Assembly (NCBI GenBank): GCA_002711995.1
Contig: PASN01000014.1
Coordinates: 248,001 to 312,000, forward strand
DNA: 64,000 nt
Source: Halobacteriovoraceae bacterium
Lineage (GTDB): Bacteria; Bdellovibrionota; Bacteriovoracia; Bacteriovoracales; Bacteriovoracaceae
Reading direction: 5' to 3'
Every line of letters begins with the position of its first letter. Within the stretch, counting starts at the first letter, position 1. This document shows positions 25,503 to 34,566 of the stretch, piece after piece. Below the pieces are notes generated by a model that was given only the letters and a program-made list of their open reading frames with translations, did no database searches and had not been told where the DNA came from. Position numbers and translations under genes: made by a program.

Positions 25503-26333
25503 ATGAATTTTAAACTGTTGAATATAATGTTTTTTGTCTGCTCTATGGCCTTTGCTATAGGGGGGAAAGGTCCTTTGGAGCTTTACAAAACTGGGCTGAA
25601 AAATGAAAAGCCACATTACCTTGATGATATAGGAATCGAAGAGCATCTAGGTGAGAAGGTTGATTTAGGCCTAGAATTCAAAGATTCTGATGGACGTACG
25701 GTTAAGTTAGGAAAATACTTTGCCGAAAAGCCAGTTTTTTTGATGCTGGCGTATTATAACTGCCCAACTCTTTGTAGTTTGCACTTTAGTTCTCTAATGA
25801 AGAGCTTTCGTGGATTCGATTGGAATGTTGGAGAGAAGTTTGAGTTTGTTGTTGTGTCGATCGATCCACGCGAGGGTCCAAAAGACGCAAAAGACGCTAA
25901 AAATCTGTACCTGAGTGAATATAATCGTCCAGGCTCAGAGAAAGGGTGGCACTTTTTAACAGGTGAGGAAGAAACCATTAAAAAGTTGGCGTCACAAGTC
26001 GGGTTCAAATACGTTTGGGACTCGAATATGGAGCAATATGCCCACGCAGCTGCGGCATACGCTCTGACCCCAAATGGGGTTCTGTCTTATTATCACTACG
26101 GTCTGAATATCGACCCTAAAGTGATGAGACTTTCATTGGTTGAGGCCAGTGAGAATAAAATTGGGAACATCGTTGATAGGCTAGTTTTGTTTTGCCTTCA
26201 ATATGATCCCAATAAAAAAACTTATGCTTTCTATGCTTATAATATAATGCGTGTCGCAGCATCGTTGGCAGCCCTTGTTTTGATCTTTTTCTTGGCAAGG
26301 TTCTGGCTTCGAGAACGCGGCAACGAAGTTTAA
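25503..26333 (+). CDS. Sco1/SenC copper chaperone for cytochrome oxidase
   Basis: About 276 residues from ATG 25503; a GTG at 25476 would add nine. Signal or anchor at the N-terminus (LLNIMFFVCSMAFAIGG), a thioredoxin-like domain with the copper site YYNCPTLCSLHF (CxxxC) near residue 85, and the third ligand His in QYAHAAAAYAL near residue 180. A C-terminal transmembrane helix (VAASLAALVLIFFLARFW) ends in positive charges, so the domain is tethered to the inner membrane with its copper site in the periplasm. Sco delivers copper to the CuA centre of CoxB. Order in the operon (ctaA-sco-coxB) fits that job. Confidence 0.9.
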   Translation: MNFKLLNIMFFVCSMAFAIGGKGPLELYKTGLKNEKPHYLDDIGIEEHLGEKVDLGLEFKDSDGRTVKLGKYFAEKPVFLMLAYYNCPTLCSLHFSSLMKSFRGFDWNVGEKFEFVVVSIDPREGPKDAKDAKNLYLSEYNRPGSEKGWHFLTGEEETIKKLASQVGFKYVWDSNMEQYAHAAAAYALTPNGVLSYYHYGLNIDPKVMRLSLVEASENKIGNIVDRLVLFCLQYDPNKKTYAFYAYNIMRVAASLAALVLIFFLARFWLRERGNEV

Positions 26334-26345
26334 AGGGAATGTGAT

Positions 26346-27314
26346 ATGGGATTCATCAGTGAAATTTTGGCGTTGCTGTTCGGGTTTACTTTACCTGATA
26401 GAGCGGCAAAGCAGGCGTACTTAATCGATGATTTGTACAACTCGGTCATGTTGTTGAGTGTTATTGGCTTTTTTGGCTTGATGGCCGTGATGGTATTTTT
26501 TGTAATTAGATACCACCGCAGTCAAAACGACAAATCTGCTTATATTCCTCACAACGCTTTAGCGGAAACACTTTGGACTGTTATACCGACAATTATCTTT
26601 ATCGGTATCGCTGTTTGGGGTGTGTGGGCCTTCTATGAAAGAGAGACTGTGCCTGAAGACGCTATGGTAGTTAAGGTTACTGGTAAGCAGTGGCTTTGGG
26701 AGTACACCTACGAAAAAGGTGGCAAAGAGTTTAGCACTTTGGAGACAATGTACTTGCCAGTTAATAAGCCAGTCGTTCTTGATATGACTTCTGTGGACGT
26801 TATTCACAGTTTCTACGTTCCAAGCTTTAGAACTAAAAGAGATACAGTTCCAGGCATGAAGACAAGCTACAGCTTCACTCCAACTATGAAAGGCGACTTT
26901 AAAGTTTTTTGTGCTGAATACTGCGGTACAAAGCACTCAAAAATGATTGGTACAGTTAGAGTCGTTTCAGAAGAAAGGTTTAATAAGTGGCTCGATCGTC
27001 AAATTAAAGAGGCCAATATTACTGATCCTGTTGAGCTTGGCTCAAGACTTTTCTCAAGAAAAGGCTGTACTACGTGTCATAGCGTTGGTGGTGAAAGAAT
27101 CATTGGGCCACCACTTAATGGATTTGTTGGCACAGAAAGAGAATTCGCTGATGGCACAACAGCTGTTGCGAATGCTGAATATATTAGAGAATCAATTCTT
27201 AAACCAAACGCTAAGGTTGTGAAAGGTTATCCTGCTAGAATGAATTCATTTGCTGGGCAGCTTTCTGAAAAAGAAATTGATTACATTATTGAATACTTAA
27301 AAACACTAAAATAG
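26346..27314 (+). CDS. coxB: Cytochrome c oxidase subunit II with fused cytochrome c
   Basis: CoxB holds the CuA electron-entry site of the oxidase. Two transmembrane helices (about residues 28-55 and 75-92) precede the cupredoxin domain, with [17 protein letters not shown] and the binuclear copper ligands [13 protein letters not shown] cytochrome c domain is fused at the C-terminus ([10 protein letters not shown] near residue 242 and an axial Met in PARMNSFAG), which defines the caa3 type. The 322 residues match this class. Electrons would pass from soluble cytochrome c through the fused heme to CuA. Confidence 0.96.
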   Translation: MGFISEILALLFGFTLPDRAAKQAYLIDDLYNSVMLLSVIGFFGLMAVMVFFVIRYHRSQNDKSAYIPHNALAETLWTVIPTIIFIGIAVWGVWAFYERETVPEDAMVVKVTGKQWLWEYTYEKGGKEFSTLETMYLPVNKPVVLDMTSVDVIHSFYVPSFRTKRDTVPGMKTSYSFTPTMKGDFKVFCAEYCGTKHSKMIGTVRVVSEERFNKWLDRQIKEANITDPVELGSRLFSRKGCTTCHSVGGERIIGPPLNGFVGTEREFADGTTAVANAEYIRESILKPNAKVVKGYPARMNSFAGQLSEKEIDYIIEYLKTLK

Positions 27315-27324
27315 GGGGCTCGAA

Positions 27325-28944
27325 GTGGCTGATACAAAAACTGTAGATAGCGCGCAATCGCATGATTCACATGACGGCGTTAACTACTTGAATGAAACAA
27401 GTGGTTTGTGGTCTTGGTTAACAACCGTAGATCATAAGCGTATTGGTGTTATGTATATCTACACCATTATTGCTTTTTTTATTGTTGGTGGGCTTTTCGC
27501 ACTTGCTCTTAGACTTGAGCTAATGACTGCTGAAAAGCTATTTATGACTGCAGATGTTTATAACCAAGTTATGACATTTCACGGATCCATAATGGTCTTT
27601 ATGGTTATCGTTCCTGGTGTCCCTGCGATGTTGGGTAACTTTATAATGCCAATCATGATCGGTGCAAAGGACGTTGCCTTTCCAAAGCTGAACTTGGCAA
27701 GTTGGTACTGTCTAATTATTGGTGCGGCCATTGCTGTAGCTTCCCTGTTTTTTGGCGGCGTTGATACTGGTTGGACTTTCTACACACCATACTCGTCTCA
27801 AACTGCAACTGCGGTAACTATGGTTGTTTTTGGCGCATTTGTTATGGGCTTCTCTTCCATTCTTACTGGGCTTAACTTTATCGTTACAATCCATAAGCTT
27901 AGATGCGAAGGCATGACAATGATGAGAATGCCACTCTTTGTATGGTCTGTTTATGCAACAGCTATCCTTCAAGTAATTGCAACTCCGGTTTTGGGGATTA
28001 CACTTCTACTACTTGTTGCTGAGAGAATCTTCGGTGTTGGTATCTTTGATCCAAACTTAGGTGGAGATCCGGTATTGTTCCAACACTTTTTCTGGTTCTA
28101 TTCTCACCCTGCGGTTTATATTATGATCGTTCCTGCTTTTGGGATAATTTCAGAGATTATTAGTACTTTCTCTCAGAAGACAATCTTTGGTTATAAGGCC
28201 ATTGCATTTTCTTCTTTAGCAATTACTTTCCTTTCCTTCTTGGTTTGGGGACACCATATGTTCGTTTCTGGGCAGTCTCCAGTTGCGGGTACAATCTTTA
28301 CGATCCTAACAATGCTTGTAGGTGTACCAACAGCTATTAAGCTATTTAACTGGGTAGCGACTCTTTATAAAGGTCAGATATCTCTAACAACTCCGATGAT
28401 CTATGCATTGTCTTTTCTTTGCTTGTTCACAATTGGAGGTCTTACAGGGCTATTCCTTGGAGCATTTGCTGTAGATATTCACTTACACGATACATACTTC
28501 GTAGTAGCTCACTTCCACTATGTAATGCTAGGTGGAGCAATTGTTGCTATGTTTGGTGGCCTATTCTATTGGATGCCAAAAATTTCAGGAAAGATGTACG
28601 ATGAGTTCTTGGGTAAAGTTTCAGCAGTTCTAGTATTTGTTGGCTTTAACGTTACTTTCCTTCCTCAGTTCATCATGGGCTCACTAGGAATGCCTAGAAG
28701 ATATGCAACATATGACGGGATCTACTCTGGATACCATGTTCTATCTACTTTGGGCTCTTGGATTTTGGCCCTTGGTTTTGGGATTGCTATCTACGCTTTA
28801 ATCAAAGCTGCGATTAAAGGTGAAAAAGCTCCACAGGACCCGTTTAACGGGACTACTTTAGAGTGGACTATTCCATCTCCGCCAATTCATACTAACTTTG
28901 AACAATCGCCTAAAGTATCAGGGAGGCCTTATGAGTACAGGTAA
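27325..28944 (+). CDS. coxA: Cytochrome c oxidase subunit I
   Basis: The catalytic subunit of the heme-copper oxidase: 539 residues with twelve helices. Heme a ligand His is in [15 protein letters not shown]; CuB ligands are in [17 protein letters not shown] and GHHMFVSG; and [17 protein letters not shown] provides the heme a3 ligand. The His-Tyr cross-link pair is present (HPAVY). The Glu of the A1-type D channel (HPEVY) is Ala, and the preceding Tyr-Ser fits the A2 subclass, as in Thermus caa3. The start is GTG at 27325. Its end overlaps the coxC start by 14 bp. Confidence 0.97.
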   Translation: MADTKTVDSAQSHDSHDGVNYLNETSGLWSWLTTVDHKRIGVMYIYTIIAFFIVGGLFALALRLELMTAEKLFMTADVYNQVMTFHGSIMVFMVIVPGVPAMLGNFIMPIMIGAKDVAFPKLNLASWYCLIIGAAIAVASLFFGGVDTGWTFYTPYSSQTATAVTMVVFGAFVMGFSSILTGLNFIVTIHKLRCEGMTMMRMPLFVWSVYATAILQVIATPVLGITLLLLVAERIFGVGIFDPNLGGDPVLFQHFFWFYSHPAVYIMIVPAFGIISEIISTFSQKTIFGYKAIAFSSLAITFLSFLVWGHHMFVSGQSPVAGTIFTILTMLVGVPTAIKLFNWVATLYKGQISLTTPMIYALSFLCLFTIGGLTGLFLGAFAVDIHLHDTYFVVAHFHYVMLGGAIVAMFGGLFYWMPKISGKMYDEFLGKVSAVLVFVGFNVTFLPQFIMGSLGMPRRYATYDGIYSGYHVLSTLGSWILALGFGIAIYALIKAAIKGEKAPQDPFNGTTLEWTIPSPPIHTNFEQSPKVSGRPYEYR

Positions 28945-29581
28945 AGTAGACAGAAGAGTAGAACCCTCTCATCACTTTGATTCCATGATTCAAGAGCATG
29001 AGGCGGGCAAGCAAGGCGTTTGGTTGTTCATGGCCACAGAGCTTATGATGTTTGGCGCTTTGTTCGCCGGGTACTTCATTTATAGAATGAAGTACTATGA
29101 TGCTTGGGTTGAAGGTGGCTCACTTCTAGACTGGAAACTTGGAGCATTTAACACAATTGTTCTTCTTTTGAGCTCTTTTACAATGGCACAGGCCGTTACT
29201 GACAGTATGCAAGGGAATAACAAAAAGGCATTTAGAAATGTTGTTATAACCACGGCATGTGCCTTCATCTTTATGATTGTTAAGTACTTCGAGTACTCAG
29301 GTAAGATTCACCATGGACTTTTCCCAGGTTTAGGAGTTTGGAATCCGGAAGCAGTTGAAGTCGCTGAAACTAAGCTATTCATGACATTTTACTTTGTTAT
29401 GACTGGTCTTCACGGAATTCACATCCTTATTGGTATTGGTTTGATGGCATGGTTGTTGAAAAGGTTGAAAAATGATGAGTTTAGCAAAGACTACTATACT
29501 TCAGTAGAAGGTGTTGGTCTTTACTGGCACATCGTTGATATTATTTGGATCTTCCTTTTCCCTTTAATGTATTTAATTTAA
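28931..29581 (+). CDS. coxC: Cytochrome c oxidase subunit III
   Basis: From ATG 28931 the product is about 216 residues with five hydrophobic helices. The family pattern is clear: [20 protein letters not shown] at the N-terminus and [19 protein letters not shown] with [20 protein letters not shown] near the end. It packs against CoxA in the inner membrane. The gene begins inside the last 14 bp of coxA, indicating coupled translation. A frame extension to 28898 would lie wholly within coxA. Confidence 0.95.
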   Translation: MSTGKVDRRVEPSHHFDSMIQEHEAGKQGVWLFMATELMMFGALFAGYFIYRMKYYDAWVEGGSLLDWKLGAFNTIVLLLSSFTMAQAVTDSMQGNNKKAFRNVVITTACAFIFMIVKYFEYSGKIHHGLFPGLGVWNPEAVEVAETKLFMTFYFVMTGLHGIHILIGIGLMAWLLKRLKNDEFSKDYYTSVEGVGLYWHIVDIIWIFLFPLMYLI

Positions 29582-29593
29582 TTGGAGTCAGAT

Positions 29594-29878
29594 ATGAGCG
29601 GACATCACGTTGTTCCATTTAAAACGAACTTGATTACATTTATTACTTTAGTGGTGCTTACTGTGATTACAGTGTTAACTGCTAAGTATGTTGATCTTGG
29701 AGAGTTTAACTTAACACTTGCCATGGTAATCGCTACATTTAAGGCCACTGTGGTTGCACTTTGGTTTATGCCCCTTAAGTATGATACCTGGATGAACAGG
29801 ACAATTATGTTGTCTTCAATAGCTTTCGTTTCACTGCTATTTGTTATTTCAGCTGTGGACTTGTTCACTAGAGCCTAG
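29594..29878 (+). CDS. coxD: Cytochrome c oxidase subunit IV (caa3 type)
   Basis: About 94 residues from ATG 29594, after GGAG at 29584-29587. Three hydrophobic helices with the motifs TFITLVVLTVITVLTAKYVD and MVIATFKATVVALWFMPLKY match the prokaryotic subunit IV family (COX4_pro). It completes the four-subunit oxidase. Six bases separate its stop from the ctaB start, so the operon continues. Confidence 0.9.
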   Translation: MSGHHVVPFKTNLITFITLVVLTVITVLTAKYVDLGEFNLTLAMVIATFKATVVALWFMPLKYDTWMNRTIMLSSIAFVSLLFVISAVDLFTRA

Positions 29879-29883
29879 TCTCA

Positions 29884-30771
29884 ATGTATAAAAAGCTAAA
29901 AACACTTTTTAAATCCGGAATTGTTTTCTTTGTCGTAATCAGTGCAGTCGCTGGTTACGGCATCGGTTTTCCTGTTGAGGAGAGTTTTAGCTTTCTACAC
30001 TTTTTCGCCATGGTTTTGGGGACTACCCTGATTTCTTCGGGAAGTCTTGCTTTAAACCAAATTCAAGAAATTAACAGAGATAAAAAGATGGAGCGGACTA
30101 AAAACCGTCCTCTTGTAAGTGGTGAGATGTCAAGGCCTATGGCCTTGGGGATCAGCTGTTTCAATATGATTGTTGGTAGTCTGGTTCTTTATTGGGTTAA
30201 CCCAATTACCTGCTATATAGGCATTTTTATTATTGTTTTATATAACGGACTGTACACTCTTCACTGGAAGCCTAAGTGGATGTTTGCCGCAGTGCCAGGG
30301 GCCGTGCCAGGAGCTTTACCTGGAGTTTTGGGCTTTAGCGCTGTTAATAACGATATCTTGTCTCCGGCCTCAGTCTACCTCTTTTTAGTAATGTTCTTGT
30401 GGCAGATGCCTCACTTTTGGACCTTGGCCATTCGCTTTAAGGACGACTACGCAAGGGGTGAGTTTCCAATTTTGCCAGTTGTGGTTGGAAAGGATAGAAC
30501 AATCTATCATATCTCGTTCTATGTGTTTGCGTATGCTTTACTAGCGATAATGGCGCCATTTTTTGTAAGTTATTATTTTCTCTACTTTTTACTCATGATT
30601 CCATTCGCTTTAGTTGTGGTTTATGAGTTTTTCAAATATGCAAAAAGCAAAGAAGAAAAGGCCTGGCTTCCATTCTTTCTTTGGACAAACTTTTCTTTGC
30701 TAATATTCCTATACGTTCCATTGGCCGATAAGTGGATACGCTTGTATATGGACGTCTTTCGCTACCAATAA
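29884..30771 (+). CDS. ctaB: Protoheme IX farnesyltransferase (heme O synthase)
   Basis: CtaB adds a farnesyl chain to protoheme, making heme O, the substrate of CtaA encoded in the same operon. The 295-residue UbiA-superfamily membrane protein has the first Asp-rich site as NQIQEINRDKKMERTKNRPL (Mg-diphosphate binding) and the second as IRFKDDYARGEFPILPV. Several helices (about nine) follow. The loop MPHFWTLAIRFKDDYA is typical of heme O synthases. It ends the cox operon; no strong terminator is visible after it. Confidence 0.93.
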   Translation: MYKKLKTLFKSGIVFFVVISAVAGYGIGFPVEESFSFLHFFAMVLGTTLISSGSLALNQIQEINRDKKMERTKNRPLVSGEMSRPMALGISCFNMIVGSLVLYWVNPITCYIGIFIIVLYNGLYTLHWKPKWMFAAVPGAVPGALPGVLGFSAVNNDILSPASVYLFLVMFLWQMPHFWTLAIRFKDDYARGEFPILPVVVGKDRTIYHISFYVFAYALLAIMAPFFVSYYFLYFLLMIPFALVVVYEFFKYAKSKEEKAWLPFFLWTNFSLLIFLYVPLADKWIRLYMDVFRYQ

Positions 30772-30875
30772 TATAGGCCTTGTTAAAGCCTGAAGACCTT
30801 TCATTTAGTTAAACTATTAACATTGCTAAGCTTGGCCGTTACAATTTCCTCAAAATTCAATAAAGAGGAAGTTTC

Positions 30876-33458
30876 ATGAGCACATCTAAAGAAATATTTT
30901 TAAAAGATTATAAAGAGCCTAATTTTTGGATCGATAAGACTGACCTTGTCTTTGATATAGAGGCTGAGCGAACTATTGTTGAAAGTGAGCTGAAAATACG
31001 TAGAAACGGTGAGCATTCAGAAGAGCTTGTTTTGGATGGAGTCGATCTAAAGCTTTTGGAGTTAAAAATTGATGGCGAAGTCTTAAATGAAGATCAATAT
31101 GTAGTCGGTGTTAAGACACTCTCTGTAAAGACTCAAAAAGATGAGTTCACTCTGTACTCTAAGGTAAAAATTAATCCAAAAAATAACTTCTCATGTGAAG
31201 GACTGTATAAATCTGGAGACATCTTTTGCACCCAAAACGAGGCGCAGGGCTTTAGAAAAATTACTTACTTTCTAGATCGTCCGGATGTGATGAGTCAGTA
31301 CACTACGATCTTGAAGGCAAAGAAAGATCTATTCCCAGTTTTGCTTTCCAACGGAAACAAAGTATCTGAAAAAGAAGAGAATGGATTGCTGGAAGTTGTT
31401 TGGAACGATCCACATCCAAAACCTTCCTATTTGTTTGCAGTTGTTGCGGGTGATCTTGGCAAAGTAGAGGACACTTTTACAACTAAAAGTGGACGTGAAG
31501 TTAAGCTTGAGATCTATGTTGATCATGGAAATGAAGACAAGTGCGGACATGCCATGCTTTCACTTAAAAACTCTATGAAGTGGGATGAAGAGAAGTTTGG
31601 CCTTGAGTATGATCTTGATATCTACATGATTGTTGCAGTTGATTCATTTAATATGGGTGCAATGGAAAATAAAGGCCTTAATATATTCAATTCGGCCTAT
31701 GTTCTGGCCAAAAAAGAAACGGCCACTGATGCAAACTTTGCGGGAATTGAGGCGGTAATAGGACATGAGTCCTTTCATAACTGGACTGGGAATAGAGTTA
31801 CTTGTAGAGACTGGTTCCAATTAACCCTTAAGGAAGGACTCACTGTTTTTAGAGATCAGGAGTTTTCATCCGACATGCTCTCTAGGCCTGTTAAAAGAAT
31901 TGATGACGTGATTATGCTTAGAAGACATCAGTTCCCTGAGGACCAAGGACCTATGAGTCATCCGATTCAGCCAAAGTCGTATATTGAAATTAATAACTTT
32001 TATACAGCAACAGTTTATGAGAAGGGCGCAGAATTCATTCGAATGATTCATACACTTCTTGGCGAGAATAACTTTAGAAAAGGCATGGATCTCTACTTTG
32101 AGCGCCATGATGGCCAGGCCGTAACCACTGATGACTTTGTCAATGCAATGGCCGACGCAAGTGGAGTGAATCTTGATCACTTTAAAATGTGGTATCACCA
32201 AAGTGGAACACCGAAACTTAAGGTCGTTGAAAGCTTCAATGCCGAGGATAAGATTCTTGAACTGACTTTTGAGCAGAACGCTAAAATCGAAAGTTCAGAA
32301 TACGATAGTCTTCATATGCCATTTCATGTTGGATTGATTGACTCCAGCGGGAAGGATCTTCCAATTGATGGCAAACTCGAAATCAATAAGAAGAAGCAAA
32401 CATTCAGATTTGAAAACTTAAATGAAAGACCTGTTGTTTCTTACAATCGTGGATTTAGCGCCCCAGTTATTCTGGAAAAGGAAACAAAAGAAGATGAACT
32501 TATTCATCTAATGGCCTTTGACACCGACACTTTTGCTCGCTACGAGGCGGCGCAAGAGCTTTATAAAAGCGAACTAAGAAAGTTTGTTCAGGCCTATCAA
32601 ACTTCCACAGAGTATGAGGCCAGTGAGTCTTTTTTCAAAGCGTATGAGAAGCTATTAAACAATGAAGAGCTTGAAAAGGCCTATCTAGCTTACGCTCTGG
32701 CGCTTCCTACAGTTAAAGAAATAGATGAGGACTTCGAAGTCTACACAGTGGAGGCCGCATACCACTCTCGTAAGAATTTCGCTAAGCAAATCTCTGATAG
32801 GTTCAAAGACCATTTTGAAAAGATATACAATTCCCTTGAGCGCAAAGATTTCGACTTAAGCGCGAAGTCTATGGGGGAGAGATCGCTTCGACAGGTATGC
32901 TTAGGCTATCTGACTCTTCAAGATAATGAGAAGTATATGAAGTTGGCGGTTAACCAATTTGAGGCCGCAAGCAATATGACAGAGGAGTTTGCCGCTCTAA
33001 GTTACCTAGTTAATAATTACTATGAGCAATGTGATGAATACTCTCAAAAGTTTTACAGTAAGTGGAAAGACGAGACGCTTGTAATGCAGAAGTGGTTTGC
33101 TCTCCACTCAGGCAATTCTCAAGTTACTATAGAAAAGCTTGAAGAGCTTTCCCAAAACGAAGCCTATGATAAAAAAGTTCCCAATCTACTTAGAAGCTTG
33201 ATCGGCGGGTTCGCAATGAACAATCACCTTCGCTTTAATGATCCAAGTGGCGATGGGTACAAGTTTATTGCTGACAAGATTATAGAGATTGACTCTTACA
33301 ACCCTCAAGTCGCTTCTAGATTGGCAAAAAGCATGAATCACTTAAAGCGATTGGATGAAAAAAGAAAAGGTCTATTAGCTGCTGAGCTTAAAAGGATTCT
33401 TGATCATAAGCTTTCTGATGACACTTACGAGGTTGTGAATAAAAACTTGAATGGTTAA
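30876..33458 (+). CDS. pepN: Aminopeptidase N (M1 family)
   Basis: A cytosolic zinc aminopeptidase of 860 residues, the length of E. coli-type PepN. The substrate-binding motif is GAMENKGLN, followed by the zinc site HESFHNWTGNRVTCRDWF (HExxH) with the third ligand Glu in LKEGLTVFRDQEF. The C-terminal half is helical and matches the proteobacterial PepN subfamily. It trims N-terminal residues from peptides and would serve protein degradation. Its own promoter lies in the 104-bp gap after ctaB, since a strong GAGGAAG ribosome site precedes the ATG. It is convergent with the flippase gene, 8 bp apart. Confidence 0.95.
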   Translation: MSTSKEIFLKDYKEPNFWIDKTDLVFDIEAERTIVESELKIRRNGEHSEELVLDGVDLKLLELKIDGEVLNEDQYVVGVKTLSVKTQKDEFTLYSKVKINPKNNFSCEGLYKSGDIFCTQNEAQGFRKITYFLDRPDVMSQYTTILKAKKDLFPVLLSNGNKVSEKEENGLLEVVWNDPHPKPSYLFAVVAGDLGKVEDTFTTKSGREVKLEIYVDHGNEDKCGHAMLSLKNSMKWDEEKFGLEYDLDIYMIVAVDSFNMGAMENKGLNIFNSAYVLAKKETATDANFAGIEAVIGHESFHNWTGNRVTCRDWFQLTLKEGLTVFRDQEFSSDMLSRPVKRIDDVIMLRRHQFPEDQGPMSHPIQPKSYIEINNFYTATVYEKGAEFIRMIHTLLGENNFRKGMDLYFERHDGQAVTTDDFVNAMADASGVNLDHFKMWYHQSGTPKLKVVESFNAEDKILELTFEQNAKIESSEYDSLHMPFHVGLIDSSGKDLPIDGKLEINKKKQTFRFENLNERPVVSYNRGFSAPVILEKETKEDELIHLMAFDTDTFARYEAAQELYKSELRKFVQAYQTSTEYEASESFFKAYEKLLNNEELEKAYLAYALALPTVKEIDEDFEVYTVEAAYHSRKNFAKQISDRFKDHFEKIYNSLERKDFDLSAKSMGERSLRQVCLGYLTLQDNEKYMKLAVNQFEAASNMTEEFAALSYLVNNYYEQCDEYSQKFYSKWKDETLVMQKWFALHSGNSQVTIEKLEELSQNEAYDKKVPNLLRSLIGGFAMNNHLRFNDPSGDGYKFIADKIIEIDSYNPQVASRLAKSMNHLKRLDEKRKGLLAAELKRILDHKLSDDTYEVVNKNLNG

Positions 33459-33466
33459 GAAGGTCT

Positions 33467-34477
33467 TTAACTTAGGCCTTCCTGGACAACCTCGGCCCTT
33501 TTTCCTTTAGGAAAACTAAAGTAGCTTGCGCCGCCTGCCAATAGATCTGGAATAAGGGCGGCCAAGTGAATTATAACCGAAGCGGACACAAAGTTTGTGT
33601 TTGAGGTAAAGTCCTCACCAAGAGTCTGTCCGCTAGCAACAGCTAACACACTATAGACAGTGAAGTGAAAAAGACCAATATTTGCTGGGGCCGAAGGCAT
33701 TGCCAATGAAACACCTAATGTTCCAACAAGCAGCATTGATATCTGAAAGCTTTGTAAATCACTTGGCAGCTCTATTGCCATTAGTGCAAACCAGACTGCA
33801 CCTATGTTAAGTAGCCAGTACAGAATTGAAAGCAGCAATATCTTAAGAGACTTTAACTTATTTAGTCTCCGGGTGCCTTGTGAGAATTCGATTATTATTG
33901 ATTCTACTTTTTTAAATACGGGATCTGGTAAAAACTTGCTCAGAAGGTTTGTAATCGGGCCTTGGCAATAATAGGTCGCTGCTAGAAGGCCGGCAACTAA
34001 TGAGTACAACACTAGACAGGCAAGCCCAGCAGCAATTGTTGTGTTTGTGTCTATAAGCTCAGCACTTAAATAAACAATACCCCCTCCTAAACAACCAAGT
34101 ATTAGAAGGCCATCGAAAACTCTTTCTATTAAGCAGGTCGCCAGAATATTTGAATAAGAAATATTAGTTGTCCTCTTTAGGAAAAGGGGCCTAATTAGTT
34201 CACCGGACTTGCTTGGGAGCAAAGCGTTAAACATGTGACCTATCACCACAGTTTTAAGAATTGTGAACAGATCAGTTCCAGGCTCAGAAAAAAACACCTT
34301 CCACCGCATTGCGTGAATGAGATATGAAAAACAGGTAAAAGAGATTGCGACGAAAAATAAAGTTAAGTTTGTTTGCTGAAAAGAAGTTGAAAGTTGTTGC
34401 CAGTCGAGTTGCCAAAAAAGCCCGAACAGGAGTCCGAAACTAAGAGTGTAAATGGCAAGGTTTTTCATAAAAGTCAT
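33467..34477 (-). CDS. Lysylphosphatidylglycerol-synthase-type membrane protein (flippase-like)
   Basis: A 336-residue inner-membrane protein with seven or eight helices. It matches the LPG_synthase_TM family: HAMRWKVFFSE in the first loop, then GHMFNALLPSKSGELIRPLF, a conserved block with the Gly-Glu pair, and CLIERVFDGLLILGCLG. MprF homologues use this module to flip lipids; stand-alone members are frequent next to polysaccharide genes and probably flip a lipid-linked sugar. It is divergent from the glycosyltransferase cluster that begins at 34567, which fits that role. The start could also be the ATG three codons in. Confidence 0.85.
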   Translation of the reverse strand: MTFMKNLAIYTLSFGLLFGLFWQLDWQQLSTSFQQTNLTLFFVAISFTCFSYLIHAMRWKVFFSEPGTDLFTILKTVVIGHMFNALLPSKSGELIRPLFLKRTTNISYSNILATCLIERVFDGLLILGCLGGGIVYLSAELIDTNTTIAAGLACLVLYSLVAGLLAATYYCQGPITNLLSKFLPDPVFKKVESIIIEFSQGTRRLNKLKSLKILLLSILYWLLNIGAVWFALMAIELPSDLQSFQISMLLVGTLGVSLAMPSAPANIGLFHFTVYSVLAVASGQTLGEDFTSNTNFVSASVIIHLAALIPDLLAGGASYFSFPKGKRAEVVQEGLS

Positions 34478-34566
34478 AAATTAATTGCTGTTGCATTACC
34501 CTAAATTATTCCGTCTATGATACACTAAATTAAAATAATAAAACATAAACATAAATATTTTCAGCT

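Noticed and set aside
30772-30875. Possible terminator after ctaB
   Set aside because: The only pairing (AGGC with GCCT) is 4-5 bp without a T-run.
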